Counted from the first letter of the stretch, positions 1-8,778 are shown. The stretch is 64,000 nucleotides of DNA from Opitutaceae bacterium (GCA_014879845.1 JACSRI010000106.1:1-64000), one strand, 5' to 3'. Numbers and translations: made by a program. Notes: generated from the sequence alone by a model not told the origin.

Positions 1-144
1 CTCGACGCTTCGAAGTTCGGTGTGCGGTCGGTTCGGGAGGTCCTGCCGCTGAGCGAAATCGATGTGCTGGTTACGGACGCGAAACTGACGGCCGACACCA
101 CACGGAAACTCCGGAAGAGCGGCCTGGAGATTGTCCGAGGCTGA
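1..144 (+). CDS. DeoR-family transcriptional regulator, C-terminal fragment
   Basis: The window opens inside a reading frame that ends with TGA at 142-144, so only the last 47 residues are seen. They begin LDASKFGVRSV and continue to IDVLVTDAKL and GLEIVRG. This matches the end of the DeoR-type sugar-phosphate sensor domain, where a D-x-SKFG motif is followed by a VTD motif and a short terminal strand. DeoR regulators usually repress sugar catabolic operons in response to a phosphorylated sugar. The DNA-binding half lies upstream and is not visible. It faces the minus-strand regulator gene that ends at 238. Confidence 0.7.
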   Translation, partial: LDASKFGVRSVREVLPLSEIDVLVTDAKLTADTTRKLRKSGLEIVRG

Positions 145-237
145 CCGAAATGGGAGCGTTGACCTCCGTTTCTCGCGTCATTGGTTGCGATCATTGCGGC
201 GGCGGTAGGTCCACCGATCGGCCATTGGAGTGGGCCA

Positions 238-1233
238 TCAGGCCGTGAGCCGGATGTGCGGGCGCAGCGACAGGATGATCTGGCGCGCTGGCGATGGGTC
301 GCCCTTCAGGCGCTGGCGGATTAATGTCACGACTTCACTTACGAATTGATCCCATGGGATCGCGATCGTCGTCAGGTGGAGCGCTTCGGAGATCGGTGCG
401 TTGTCGAAACCGATGATTGCCGGCACCGTTCCGCCCCTTCGTGCGCACTCGGCGAGCAACCCTTCGGCGAGACGGTCGTTGCAGCAGAATACGCCGTCAG
501 GTTTCCCCTCGAGCAGCCGAGGCGCAGCGGCCTCGCCATCTTCGGAATACCATCCACCTGCGCTGCAAACCTGGGCCCGCGAAGCCAGCCTTAGGAACCC
601 CTCGACGCGCTGCTGACTGCGACGGTCGTCCGGCGGACCGGCGAGAATTGCGAGCCGGGCCTTGGCACCAAGCCGTTGCAGCAATACCTGCACGGCGCAC
701 ATGCCACCGGAAAAGTCGTCGGTTCGCACACTGTCGATGTAGCTTGCGCCGAGACCGGGTGGCGGCCGGTCCTGCAAAAGGAGTACAAAGCGACGCTCGG
801 CCGCGATGGCGTCTAGGTGTTTCGGCGCCTCCCACAACACCGGAAGATGGCGGGGTTTGAAACGCGCGTCACTATCGGCCCAACTTTGGGCGAACGGTAT
901 GCCAACCTCGGTCAGGGCTCGCCGCAGTCGCTGAAGCAAGCTGGCGCCAAAGCTTCCGGGTCGCCTGGCTCGTGGATCAAAGATCAACTGCACCGCGACG
1001 GGCGGTTCGGTCCGGCCAGCGATGGCGGTCCCACTCGACTCCCGTCGCGCAAGCCAACCCTCCTGCTGGAGTTCGCCCAGCAGACGGTGGGCGGTTTGGT
1101 AGCTCACTCCGTGGCGCCGCACGAGCGCTCGGTTGGACAAAAACGGATCACCTGGCCTGTGAAAACCGTCGCGGATGTGCGCGATCAGCTTCGCTTTCAA
1201 TTCGTTCACTCGGGCACTTCGGGGGCGCGGCAT
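238..1233 (-). CDS. GntR-type repressor with LacI-like sugar-binding domain
   Basis: The 331-residue protein starts with a GntR winged helix (about residues 8-70, with GDPFLSNRALVRRHGVS followed by TAHRLLGELQQEG). It continues into a periplasmic-binding-protein-like effector domain of the LacI type (about 78-325, including DGVFCCNDRLAEGLL and PAIIGFDNAPISE). This architecture is typical of cytoplasmic regulators that sense a sugar and control an adjacent catabolic operon. The gene is divergent from the SDR gene at 1316, and the 82-bp space between them contains a dyad immediately upstream of the start codon. It is therefore the best candidate for controlling the 1.3-16 kb cluster. The effector cannot be read from sequence. 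Confidence 0.85.
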   Translation of the reverse strand: MPRPRSARVNELKAKLIAHIRDGFHRPGDPFLSNRALVRRHGVSYQTAHRLLGELQQEGWLARRESSGTAIAGRTEPPVAVQLIFDPRARRPGSFGASLLQRLRRALTEVGIPFAQSWADSDARFKPRHLPVLWEAPKHLDAIAAERRFVLLLQDRPPPGLGASYIDSVRTDDFSGGMCAVQVLLQRLGAKARLAILAGPPDDRRSQQRVEGFLRLASRAQVCSAGGWYSEDGEAAAPRLLEGKPDGVFCCNDRLAEGLLAECARRGGTVPAIIGFDNAPISEALHLTTIAIPWDQFVSEVVTLIRQRLKGDPSPARQIILSLRPHIRLTA

Positions 1234-1239
1234 GGGTTC

Positions 1240-1261
1240 GTTATCATATCGGATAGCTAAC
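1240..1261. promoter_or_regulatory. Candidate operator between divergent repressor and SDR genes
   Basis: A 22-bp imperfect dyad has outer arms GTTA and TAAC separated by 14 bp. It lies 6 bp upstream of the repressor start codon and about 55 bp upstream of the SDR start. On the minus strand it also contains TATGAT, a plausible -10 element for the repressor gene. Position and symmetry fit an autoregulatory operator. The assignment to this repressor is inference. Confidence 0.4.
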
Positions 1262-1315
1262 GAGGCGATCCAATTGTCGTTGGGTCATCGTCATAGCGTT
1301 CCGATACTTTCCGCC

Positions 1316-2113
1316 ATGAGCGCATCGCTGCAGGGCAAAGTAATCGTCGTCATCGGTGGGACAGCGGGATTGGGGCTGTCGGCGGCGCGTGCCTTTCTGG
1401 CGGCTGAAGCGCGTGGAGTGGTCGTGGTTGGGCGCAATGTTGAGAGCCTGGCTACCGCGCTTGCCACTTTGGGTCGTTCCGCGACTGGCCTCGCAGGCGA
1501 CGCCGCCGATCCCGGAACCGCTGTCCGAGCCATAGCTCTCGCGCTGGAAAGATTCGGTGGGTTTCACGGCCTCTACCACGTGGCGGGTGGCAGTGGTCGG
1601 CGACATGGCGACGGGCCGCTGCACGAACTCACCGACGACGCCGTGCCGGCAACGCTGGCTATTAACCTTCACTCTGTCATCTACTCCAATCGGGCTGCGG
1701 TGCGGCAGTTCCTGGCGCAAGGTGGAGGTGGCGCGATTTTGAACATGGGCTCAGTGCTGGGGTGGTCGCCGTCACCTAAGTTCTTCGCAACACACGTCTA
1801 TGCGGCTGCGAAAGCTGCGATTGTCGGATTCACGAAATCGGCGGCGGCCTATTATGCGCCCCGAGGCGTCCGCTTTAACGTTTTGGCGCCCGCACTGGTC
1901 GAGACTCCCATGGCGCAGCGTGCCGCTCAGGACTCCGCAATTCTGGATTTTATTGCGAGTAAGCAACCCCTGGACGGTGGACGCATCGGCCGACCTGAGG
2001 ACTGCGATGGAGCTGCCACATACCTGATGTCCGACTCGGCCGGATTCGTCACCGGACAGGTTCTGGCCGTCGACGGCGGCTGGACCGTGAGCGAAGGCCA
2101 GATTCCTGACTGA
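1316..2113 (+). CDS. SDR-family NAD(P)-dependent oxidoreductase
   Basis: This is a 265-residue classical short-chain dehydrogenase. The cofactor motif GGTAGLG is at residues 14-20, the catalytic Ser is in NMGSVLG and the Tyr/Lys pair is in HVYAAAKAA. The end carries the usual TGQVLAVDGGW. The frame is open from 1175, but the ATG at 1316 places the Rossmann motif at the normal distance from the N-terminus, so it was chosen. Such enzymes oxidise or reduce sugar hydroxyls or keto groups; the substrate is unknown. It is the first gene of the plus-strand cluster, and the ROK kinase starts 2 nt after its stop codon. Confidence 0.85.
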   Translation: MSASLQGKVIVVIGGTAGLGLSAARAFLAAEARGVVVVGRNVESLATALATLGRSATGLAGDAADPGTAVRAIALALERFGGFHGLYHVAGGSGRRHGDGPLHELTDDAVPATLAINLHSVIYSNRAAVRQFLAQGGGGAILNMGSVLGWSPSPKFFATHVYAAAKAAIVGFTKSAAAYYAPRGVRFNVLAPALVETPMAQRAAQDSAILDFIASKQPLDGGRIGRPEDCDGAATYLMSDSAGFVTGQVLAVDGGWTVSEGQIPD

Positions 2114-2114
2114 T

Positions 2115-3008
2115 ATGGAATACGCACTTGGCATCGATCTCGGTGGTACCAACGTCAAGGCGATCGCCGTGACGAATGGGGCACGCGTGCTTGCGGAAAT
2201 CAGTCTGCCGACCGGCGGAGCCGAGAGTACAAAATGGAAAGCGGCCGTGCGGCGCGCCAAAGGGGAAATCGAAACCCGGACTGGGCATCCACCTTTGTGG
2301 ATCGGTGTAGTTGCCCCTGGACTACCTGCGCGCGACCAGCGCTCCATTGCGTTTCTACCGGGACGTCTGCCGGGACTGGAGGGACTTGATTGGCAGGATT
2401 TCTTTGCGTTCGAGCGCGCGGTGCCAGTACTCAACGACGCGCAAGCAGCTCTTCTCGGAGAAGTGTGGTTGGGGGCGGCACGAGATTCGCACAACACGGT
2501 CCTGCTCACCTTGGGGACAGGTGTCGGTGGGGCGGCGCAGGTGGATGGAAGGCTGTTGCGCGGGCATCTTGGACGCGCCGGACATCTCGGTCACATTTCA
2601 CTCAATCCGGCAGGAGCACGCGATATCGTCAGGACGCCCGGTAGCCTTGAGGACGCGATCGGCGATTGCACCGTAGCCTTGCGCACGGGTGGGAGGTTTT
2701 CTTCCACCGCCGAACTGGTCGCGGCCTGTGTGCGTGGCGATTCGTATGCGCGACGGGTTTGGCACGAATCCATCCGTGCACTCGCGGCAGCCATCGCTTC
2801 GCTGATCAATGTGCTCGATCCGCAGACGATCATCATTGGCGGGGGCATTGCGAAATGTGGTGCGACATTGTTCGTGCCATTGCGCCGGCAACTCGCGCGG
2901 TTCGAGTGGCGCCCCGGCGGAGCGCGAGTGCGCCTGGCGCCTGCAGAACTCGGAGACCGTGCCGGTGCTTTTGGCTCCGCTTGGCACGCCATGAACTTTC
3001 ACGGCTGA
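2115..3008 (+). CDS. ROK-family sugar kinase-like protein
   Basis: The 297-residue protein has the ROK/ASKHA nucleotide-binding start GIDLGGTNVKAIAV (residues 6-19), a second phosphate motif LTLGTGVGGA and the ROK motif GHLGHISLNPAG. ROK kinases phosphorylate free hexoses or amino sugars in the cytoplasm. Most members carry three cysteines after the G-H motif that bind structural zinc. Here that stretch reads RDIVRTPGSLED and has no cysteine, so the protein is a zinc-less variant. It sits between the SDR and the UROD-family gene with almost no spacing, consistent with one transcript. Kinase activity is likely but the sugar is unknown. Confidence 0.82.
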   Translation: MEYALGIDLGGTNVKAIAVTNGARVLAEISLPTGGAESTKWKAAVRRAKGEIETRTGHPPLWIGVVAPGLPARDQRSIAFLPGRLPGLEGLDWQDFFAFERAVPVLNDAQAALLGEVWLGAARDSHNTVLLTLGTGVGGAAQVDGRLLRGHLGRAGHLGHISLNPAGARDIVRTPGSLEDAIGDCTVALRTGGRFSSTAELVAACVRGDSYARRVWHESIRALAAAIASLINVLDPQTIIIGGGIAKCGATLFVPLRRQLARFEWRPGGARVRLAPAELGDRAGAFGSAWHAMNFHG

Positions 3009-3014
3009 TTTCTG

Positions 3015-4241
3015 ATGAACTCCCGCGAACGCATTATTGCCGCCATCAACCGCCAGCCCGTAGACCGCGTACCGATCGACTTCGGTGGCACGCGTCAGTC
3101 GGGAATCTCCGTCTGGGCATACGTCGAACTGAGGAAGCGCCTGGGGTTTCGTGAAACAGCGCTTCCACGTGTGTTCGATGTGTATCAGATGCTCGCGGAC
3201 ATCGAGCAGGATGTGGCGGAGCGGTTTGGAGCGGACTGCGTGGCTTTGAACCGCCCGGCGGTGGCCTTCGGTCTACGTAACGAACATTGGAAGCCATTCA
3301 CGTTTCCCAGCGGATTGTGCGCCGAAGTTCCTGGCGCGTTCAGTCCGGAATTTGTCGCCGGCCGCGGCTTGGTCCTGAAACGCGGCGGCACGGCGATAGC
3401 CCAGATGCCGGAGCGCAGTTTCTATTTCGACCGTCTTGAAAAATACCCGGGCGCACTCCACCCAGACCTCGCCCAATGGCACGCTCCGCGTTTGGACGCC
3501 GTATCACTGGAGCACTTTCATCGGGAGGCAGACGCACTGTTTCGCAACACCGATAAGGCCGTGATCGCCGCAATGGGTCCGCCCTATGAGCTATTCAACG
3601 GCATCGGTCAGGGTGGCTTCGAGGATTGGCTGATGACGTTCGCGTCCGAGCCGGACTACGTAGACGCGCTCTATGCGGAACTCACCGATGCGTGGCTGGA
3701 GAACTTGCGTGGTTTTCATGCGGCGGTCGGCGACCGAGTGCAGATCATTCAGATCTGCGACGACTTTGGCACGCAGCACGCACCCTTCCTCTCGGTGAAG
3801 ATGTTTCGCGAACGGCTGCTGCCGGCCTATCGGCGAGGCCTCGATTGGATTCACGCGAATACATCGTGGAAAGTTCTGCTGCATTCCGATGGCGCGCTCG
3901 TGCCGCTGCTGCCCTCGATCATCGAAATGGGCGTGGATATTCTCAACCCGGTGCAGACCTCTGCCGCCGGCATGGAGGCTGCGCGACTCAAGCGTGAATT
4001 TGGCGACCGGCTCATCTTCTGGGGCGGCTCGTGCGATGCCCAAGGCACGTTTGCCCATGGCACGCCTGCTGAAGTCGCGGCGGAAACGGAGCACAACCTC
4101 CGCGTGTTCATGCCCGGCAGCGGCTTCGTCTTCGCGCCGATCCACAACATCCAAGCCAACGTGCCGCCGGACAACGTCATCGCGTTGTTTGACGCGGCGC
4201 TTCGTTTCGAAACGCAACCACTTCCCGCATGCCCGACTTGA
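3015..4241 (+). CDS. Uroporphyrinogen decarboxylase-family protein, candidate substrate:corrinoid methyltransferase
   Basis: The 408-residue protein starts with the family signature NSRERIIAAINRQPVDRVP and has a UROD/MtaA-type TIM-barrel pattern, including the late segment PIHNIQANVPPDN. It overlaps the corrinoid-protein gene by 13 bp. UROD relatives next to a corrinoid protein are usually methyltransferases rather than haem enzymes. The position that carries the zinc motif H-x-C in MtaA-like proteins reads HSD here (His290, Asp292), while a Cys is present at 340. This suggests a different metal site, as expected if this protein demethylates the primary substrate. The methyl donor is unknown, and a role in haem synthesis is unlikely. 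Confidence 0.78.
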   Translation: MNSRERIIAAINRQPVDRVPIDFGGTRQSGISVWAYVELRKRLGFRETALPRVFDVYQMLADIEQDVAERFGADCVALNRPAVAFGLRNEHWKPFTFPSGLCAEVPGAFSPEFVAGRGLVLKRGGTAIAQMPERSFYFDRLEKYPGALHPDLAQWHAPRLDAVSLEHFHREADALFRNTDKAVIAAMGPPYELFNGIGQGGFEDWLMTFASEPDYVDALYAELTDAWLENLRGFHAAVGDRVQIIQICDDFGTQHAPFLSVKMFRERLLPAYRRGLDWIHANTSWKVLLHSDGALVPLLPSIIEMGVDILNPVQTSAAGMEAARLKREFGDRLIFWGGSCDAQGTFAHGTPAEVAAETEHNLRVFMPGSGFVFAPIHNIQANVPPDNVIALFDAALRFETQPLPACPT

Positions 4242-4864
4242 AACTACTCCATGACGCGGTTCTGAACGGTGACGCCAAGGTCGCCAGGACCGTCACCGAA
4301 GAAGCACTCGCTGCCGGCGCCGAGCCGGTCCGACTGGTGCAGGACTACATGATGCCGGCGATGGCTGAGGTCGGCCGGCGCTTTGAGTCCGGCGAGTGTT
4401 TCGTGCCGGAACTGCTGCTCTCCGCGCGCGCCATGAAGACAGCGCTGGCAATTCTCCGTCCGCTGCTCGTGACGACTGGAGTGCCGCCGGTAGGCCGCGT
4501 CATTATTGGCACAGTCCAGGGTGACTTGCATGACATCGGGAAGAACCTCGTCGCCTCGGTACTTGAGGGCGGCGGTTTCGAAGTCATCGATCTGGGAACG
4601 GACGTCTCACCCGAGGCGTTTCTCGCCGGTGTGAGAGAGAAGAAGCCGCACATCGTCGCCCTATCTGCGTTGTTGACTACGACCATGCCGGCGATGCGGA
4701 CGACGATCGAGGCGCTGGAAGAGGCTGGGGTGCGTAGAGAGATCAAGGTGCTGGTGGGCGGCGCACCGATCACGCAGAGATTTTCGGACGAAATTGGCGC
4801 GGATGGATACAGCGACAGCGCGACGGGCGCAGTTCGTCTAGCGCACGATCTTCTTGGGGTATGA
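4229..4864 (+). CDS. Corrinoid (B12-binding) methyl-carrier protein
   Basis: The 211-residue protein has the two-part build of MtaC/MtbC/MttC-type carriers: a helical cap (residues 1-85, with PAMAEVGRRFESGE) and a Rossmann-like B12 domain. The cobalt-ligating motif GDLHDIGKN has its His at residue 101 and is followed by IDLGTDV and LVGGAPIT. In this family the cobalt cycles between Co(I) and methyl-Co(III), carrying a methyl group between two methyltransferases. Both partners are adjacent: the UROD-family gene overlaps its 5' end and the MtaA-like gene overlaps its stop codon by 4 bp. No reductive activase (RamA type) is visible in the window. Confidence 0.9.
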   Translation: MPDLKLLHDAVLNGDAKVARTVTEEALAAGAEPVRLVQDYMMPAMAEVGRRFESGECFVPELLLSARAMKTALAILRPLLVTTGVPPVGRVIIGTVQGDLHDIGKNLVASVLEGGGFEVIDLGTDVSPEAFLAGVREKKPHIVALSALLTTTMPAMRTTIEALEEAGVRREIKVLVGGAPITQRFSDEIGADGYSDSATGAVRLAHDLLGV

Positions 4865-5916
4865 ACGCGGAACGTGCGATTGTGAAAACTGGATCCACGA
4901 CGAACTGCTTCAACCGGGCTGTGCTGGCCGCGACCCGCCGGCAAGCGCTGCCCATTGCGGTTTATCCGGGCTTGGCGCTCACGGGCGCGAAGGTATCCGA
5001 TATCGTCACCAATCCGGTCGCGCAGGTGGAAGCCCAGGCGGCTTTGCACGAGCGCTACCGCACGTCATTTGTGCTTTCCGCCATGGATCTCAGTGCCGAG
5101 GCGGAGGCATTTGGCAGTGCGATCCGCTTCTCCGAAGGCGAAGTACCAACGGTCACGGGGCGGCTTGTCACCGACCTGGCGGGCGTCGAACGGCTCGCCG
5201 TTCCTCAACCCGGCGACAAACGCACCGCGGTCTCGCTCGAGGCCGTGCGCGGCCTGCGTGGACTTTCGGGTCGTCCGCTCGTGCTGGGTGGCTGCATCGG
5301 ACCGTTCTCGCTCGCCGCGCGTCTGATCGGGGTGAGCGAGGCGATGGAGTTGACCGTCACAGAACCGGAGTTGATGCACGCCTTGCTCGCGAAGAGCGCC
5401 GCATTTCTCGGAGCCTATGTGCGCGCGCTGCGAGATGCGGGCGCAGACGGTGCCATCATGGCCGAACCGGCGGCTGGCCTGCTTTCGCCCAACGCGCTCG
5501 GGGCCTTTTCGTCCGCCTATATCAAACCGATTGGGGAGTCGGTCGCGGACGGGCACTTCGCGTTGATTCTCCATAACTGCGCGGCGAAGCTGCCGCATCT
5601 GTCTGCAGTGTTGGCGAGTGGTCTGCGCAGCTTCCATTTCGGTGCGCCGATGGATCTGGCGGCGGCGCTGACCAAACTGCCGTCGGATGTGGTGCTGTGT
5701 GGCAACCTCGATCCCGCGGGTGTGTTCTGCCAATGCTCGCCCGAGCAGATCCGAGTCACCGCCGCCGACCTGCTGGCGAAGACCAGTTCGTTTTCCAACT
5801 TTGTCATCTCGTCCGGATGCGATCTGCCGCCGGGAGTGAAACTGGAAAACCTGGACGCGTTCTACGACGCCGTTGCAGTCCAGTCTGCATCCCCGACGGC
5901 CGCGAAGCTGAATTGA
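4861..5916 (+). CDS. MtaA/CmuA-like corrinoid methyltransferase (UROD superfamily)
   Basis: The 351-residue protein belongs to the UROD superfamily and carries a complete thiol-activating zinc motif: H-x-C at His238/Cys240 (LILHNCAAK) and a later Cys320 (SSGCDLPPG). In MtaA and CmuA these residues bind zinc, which activates the thiol that takes the methyl group from methylcobamide. The ATG lies within the stop codon of the corrinoid gene, indicating translational coupling. The final acceptor could be coenzyme M, homocysteine or tetrahydrofolate; the sequence does not decide. The pairing with the 3015 gene suggests a donor-side and an acceptor-side methyltransferase around one carrier. Confidence 0.82.
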   Translation: MNAERAIVKTGSTTNCFNRAVLAATRRQALPIAVYPGLALTGAKVSDIVTNPVAQVEAQAALHERYRTSFVLSAMDLSAEAEAFGSAIRFSEGEVPTVTGRLVTDLAGVERLAVPQPGDKRTAVSLEAVRGLRGLSGRPLVLGGCIGPFSLAARLIGVSEAMELTVTEPELMHALLAKSAAFLGAYVRALRDAGADGAIMAEPAAGLLSPNALGAFSSAYIKPIGESVADGHFALILHNCAAKLPHLSAVLASGLRSFHFGAPMDLAAALTKLPSDVVLCGNLDPAGVFCQCSPEQIRVTAADLLAKTSSFSNFVISSGCDLPPGVKLENLDAFYDAVAVQSASPTAAKLN

Positions 5917-5926
5917 TCCAAAACAT

Positions 5927-6718
5927 ATGAACAGTAACTCACCCTCCCAAACCTATATCGAACTCTCTCGCGGCTTGGTGGAAAAGGTCGCACGGCAGCT
6001 CCCTCAAATCCAGCAGGCCGCCGACTGGTTCGCGCAGACGATCCTCGCCGGCCGTATGGTGCATGTGTTCGGCTCAGGCCATTCACGCATCATGGTCGAG
6101 GAGATGTGGCCGCGGTACGGCTCGTTTCCCGGGTTCAACCCGATCGTCGAGCTCTCGCTTTCGTTCCACAATCTTGTCGTTGGTGCCAACGGCCAGCGGC
6201 AGGCGATGTTCCTGGAAAATGTGAGCGGCCTCGCCGAACGCATCCTGCGCAACTTCGCACTCGATCCCCGCGATACGGCGCTCGTGATCTCATCGAGCGG
6301 CTGCAATGTCGTACCGATCGAGATGGCGGAAGAATTCCGCCGGCGGAACGTGAGTGTTGTGGCACTCGTCAGCCGGACGCACGCGGACGCGTCGACCTCG
6401 CGGCGCGCCGACGGGAAGAAGTTGACCGATTTCGCCGACCTTGTGCTCGATACCGGGGCACCTGTTGGCGATGCGATGGTAAAGATCGATGGACTCGACA
6501 CGCCGGTCGCCCCAGGTTCGACCCTTGGTGGAGTCCTCGTCGTGAACGCGATCAAGGCCGAGGTCGCCGCGCGGCTCACTGCGGCCGGGCACCCGCCAAA
6601 AGTCTTGAGCGCTGCCGCCGTCGTGGGCAGTGCGCGGGCCACCGCGCTGTTTGAAGCCGCCTACGACGAGCACGCCCACCGATTGGCACGACTCTATGCC
6701 GACTCTGGACGCTCGTAA
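5927..6718 (+). CDS. SIS-domain sugar isomerase-like protein
   Basis: The 263-residue protein has the sugar-isomerase (SIS) fold, with the first phosphosugar loop GSGHSRIMVEEMWPRYG near residues 44-60 and the second, ISSSGCNVVPIEMAEEFRR, near 116-134. It resembles the UPF0309 group of single-SIS proteins, often found near phosphosugar or amino-sugar genes. It starts 10 nt after the MtaA-like gene. The fold supports binding of a phosphorylated sugar, which fits the upstream ROK kinase. Isomerase, lyase and purely sensory roles all remain possible. Confidence 0.82.
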   Translation: MNSNSPSQTYIELSRGLVEKVARQLPQIQQAADWFAQTILAGRMVHVFGSGHSRIMVEEMWPRYGSFPGFNPIVELSLSFHNLVVGANGQRQAMFLENVSGLAERILRNFALDPRDTALVISSSGCNVVPIEMAEEFRRRNVSVVALVSRTHADASTSRRADGKKLTDFADLVLDTGAPVGDAMVKIDGLDTPVAPGSTLGGVLVVNAIKAEVAARLTAAGHPPKVLSAAAVVGSARATALFEAAYDEHAHRLARLYADSGRS

Positions 6719-6739
6719 GCTGCAACGACCCCGACCTCG

Positions 6740-8125
6740 ATGACTAGGTCCCCGCTGATTTTGGATCGAGTGCCCGTCCTTGCTACGGTGGACGTTCTCG
6801 TGATCGGCGGCGGTTCCGCCGGTTGCTGTGCGGCCGTGTCGGCCCGTGAGTGCGGTACTGCCAGCGTGATGTTGATTGAGCGGTATGGGTTCCTCGGTGG
6901 TACGAGCACGCAGATGCTCGATACATTCTACGGGTTCTTTACCCCGGGTGAGTCTCCGCGGAAAGTCGTCGGTGGCATTCCAGACCGTGTGGTCAACGCT
7001 CTCGACGCGGCGGGCGCGGTGTTTCTCCGACCGAATACCTACGGAGCCGGCACGGGGGTAAACTACAATCCCGAGCGTCTGAAGCTCGTGTGGGACGAAC
7101 TGCTTGCCGGAGCCGGTGTGCAGGTAATCCTGCACGCGACGCTCGTGGATGCAGACACCGATGCTCTCGGTCGAATCACGGGCGCGGTGTTTTTCGCGAA
7201 GCGTGGATTCTTTCGCGTGCAGGCAAGACGCTTCATCGACGCGTCTGGCGACGCGGATTTGTGCCGCTGGGCCGACGTGCCTTTTGAGAGGGCGGGCGAA
7301 CACGAACCGGCGCAGACGCTGACGACTACGTTTCGCATGAGCAATGTCGACCTCGACGCCTACGAGCGAGCTGGCGGCAAGAAGCGGCTTGCCGAGCTGA
7401 TGGCGGAGGCGGTCGAGCACGGGACACACGCGCTCCCGCGCAAGAGTGGCAGCCTGCATGAGATGAACGCGCGCGGCTGCATCTCCACGGTCGCGGTGCG
7501 CGTAGCAAATGTCGACGCGACAGATCAGGAGCAGCTCACGCGGGCCGAGGAGGAAGGTCGGCGGCAGGCGTTCGTTTTCGAACAGTTCTTCCGCGACTGC
7601 GTCCCGGGATTTTCCCAATCGAACATCATCGGGCTCTCACACCAAATCGGCGTGCGCGAGACGAGACGCGTTTTTGGAGAATACCGCCTAACTAAGGACG
7701 ATTGCCTTGGTGTCCGGAGATTCGAGGATCGAGTGCTGCTTTGCGGCGCGCCGATCGAGGATCATCGCGCTGCCCCCGACGGCAAGTCCGAGGAGACAGT
7801 CTGGGGCTACATCCCGGGTGGCGCTGCCTACGACGTGCCGTATCGAACGCTCGTGCCGCGCGGACGCGACGAATTGTGGATCGCCGGGCGCTGCTTCAGT
7901 GCGACGCACGACGCCCACGCTTCGTGTCGCTCAATGGCACAAACGATGGCCATGGGCCATGCCGCTGGTGCCGCGGCGGCTCTTTCTTTGGCGAACAGAT
8001 GCGGTGCGCGGGACATCCCGGTGGCCGCGCTGCAGTCGCGGCTTCGGGCGACCGGAGCCGTTCTCGAGACGCCCACTTGTCCTGCGGCCATCGGTCGCGG
8101 CGACTGGCGCAAGAACGCTGCCTAG
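6740..8125 (+). CDS. FAD-dependent oxidoreductase
   Basis: The 461-residue protein opens with a dinucleotide-binding motif, DVLVIGGGSAGCCAAVSA (about residues 16-33), followed by GFLGGTSTQML. This pattern is typical of the FAD_oxidored family found in Planctomycetes and Verrucomicrobia sugar loci. Near the C-terminus WIAGRCFSATHDAHASCR closes the FAD site. No signal peptide is apparent, so it is probably cytoplasmic. It lies between the SIS gene and the exported DUF1080 gene. Its substrate is unknown; oxidation of a sugar hydroxyl is the most economical proposal from context. Confidence 0.82.
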   Translation: MTRSPLILDRVPVLATVDVLVIGGGSAGCCAAVSARECGTASVMLIERYGFLGGTSTQMLDTFYGFFTPGESPRKVVGGIPDRVVNALDAAGAVFLRPNTYGAGTGVNYNPERLKLVWDELLAGAGVQVILHATLVDADTDALGRITGAVFFAKRGFFRVQARRFIDASGDADLCRWADVPFERAGEHEPAQTLTTTFRMSNVDLDAYERAGGKKRLAELMAEAVEHGTHALPRKSGSLHEMNARGCISTVAVRVANVDATDQEQLTRAEEEGRRQAFVFEQFFRDCVPGFSQSNIIGLSHQIGVRETRRVFGEYRLTKDDCLGVRRFEDRVLLCGAPIEDHRAAPDGKSEETVWGYIPGGAAYDVPYRTLVPRGRDELWIAGRCFSATHDAHASCRSMAQTMAMGHAAGAAAALSLANRCGARDIPVAALQSRLRATGAVLETPTCPAAIGRGDWRKNAA

Positions 8126-8165
8126 TATCCACAATCGTATCACGCCTTTCAACCCTAGTTGCCCA

Positions 8166-8768
8166 ATGAAAAAATCCATCGCAGTCCTTCTCTCGACCCT
8201 TGTTGTCACTTCTGCCCTCGCGACGAACGACGGTTGGCAACCTCTGTGGGACGGCACGTCTCTCGCAGGCTGGCACGTCATCGGCAAGGGAGACTGGAAA
8301 GTCGAAAGCGGGGCAATCCACGGCACTCACGCGAAAGGCGACTCGGAGTTTGGCCATCTTGTGTCCGATCGGACGTATGGGGATTTCACGGTACGCCTTA
8401 AGTTCAAGTGTCTCTCCGGCAATAGTGGTTTCTATTTCAGGATTGAGGAAACAGGCTTTAGCGGAGTCAGCGGCTTTCAGGCGGAAATCGATCCCACGAA
8501 GGATGTCGGCGGTCTCTACGAAACGAACGGACGCCAATGGGTCTCGCAGCCGACACCCGAACAGGTGGCGACTTGGTTCAAACCCGGGGAGTGGAACGAG
8601 ATGACAGTGAGCGCACGAGGTGGGCACATCGTCGTCCACATCAACGGCAAGAAGTCCGCCGAGTTGCTCGATGATCCGGGTCGGCGGGAAGGCAGACTCG
8701 CTCTCCAACTCCACGGCGATCACGACGGCAACGTCTGGTTCAAGGACATCGAAATTCTCAAACCCTGA
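8166..8768 (+). CDS. Exported DUF1080 (3-keto-glycoside hydrolase-like) protein
   Basis: The 200-residue protein begins with a Sec signal peptide (MKKSIAVLLSTLVVTSALA) and then the family start GWQPLWDGTSLAGWHV, with EFGHLVSDRTYGDF and FKDIEILKP at the end. It is a single concanavalin-like jelly roll of normal DUF1080 length. Some characterised DUF1080 proteins hydrolyse 3-keto-disaccharides after a dehydrogenase has oxidised the C3 hydroxyl. The Met at 8166 was chosen over the upstream open frame because it creates the signal peptide. The next gene is an exported Gfo/Idh/MocA protein, a natural partner for this chemistry. Confidence 0.88.
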   Translation: MKKSIAVLLSTLVVTSALATNDGWQPLWDGTSLAGWHVIGKGDWKVESGAIHGTHAKGDSEFGHLVSDRTYGDFTVRLKFKCLSGNSGFYFRIEETGFSGVSGFQAEIDPTKDVGGLYETNGRQWVSQPTPEQVATWFKPGEWNEMTVSARGGHIVVHINGKKSAELLDDPGRREGRLALQLHGDHDGNVWFKDIEILKP

Positions 8769-8778
8769 GACACTCCCG

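Noticed and set aside
3015-5916. Haem biosynthesis locus (two UROD-like genes)
   Set aside because: The corrinoid carrier between them, the MtaA-type zinc motif in one and the lack of other haem genes favour methyl transfer.
6290-7618. Minus-strand open frame of 442 codons
   Set aside because: It lies antisense to the SIS and FAD oxidoreductase genes, whose family motifs are complete. Its translation shows no domain pattern; long antisense frames are expected in GC-rich DNA.
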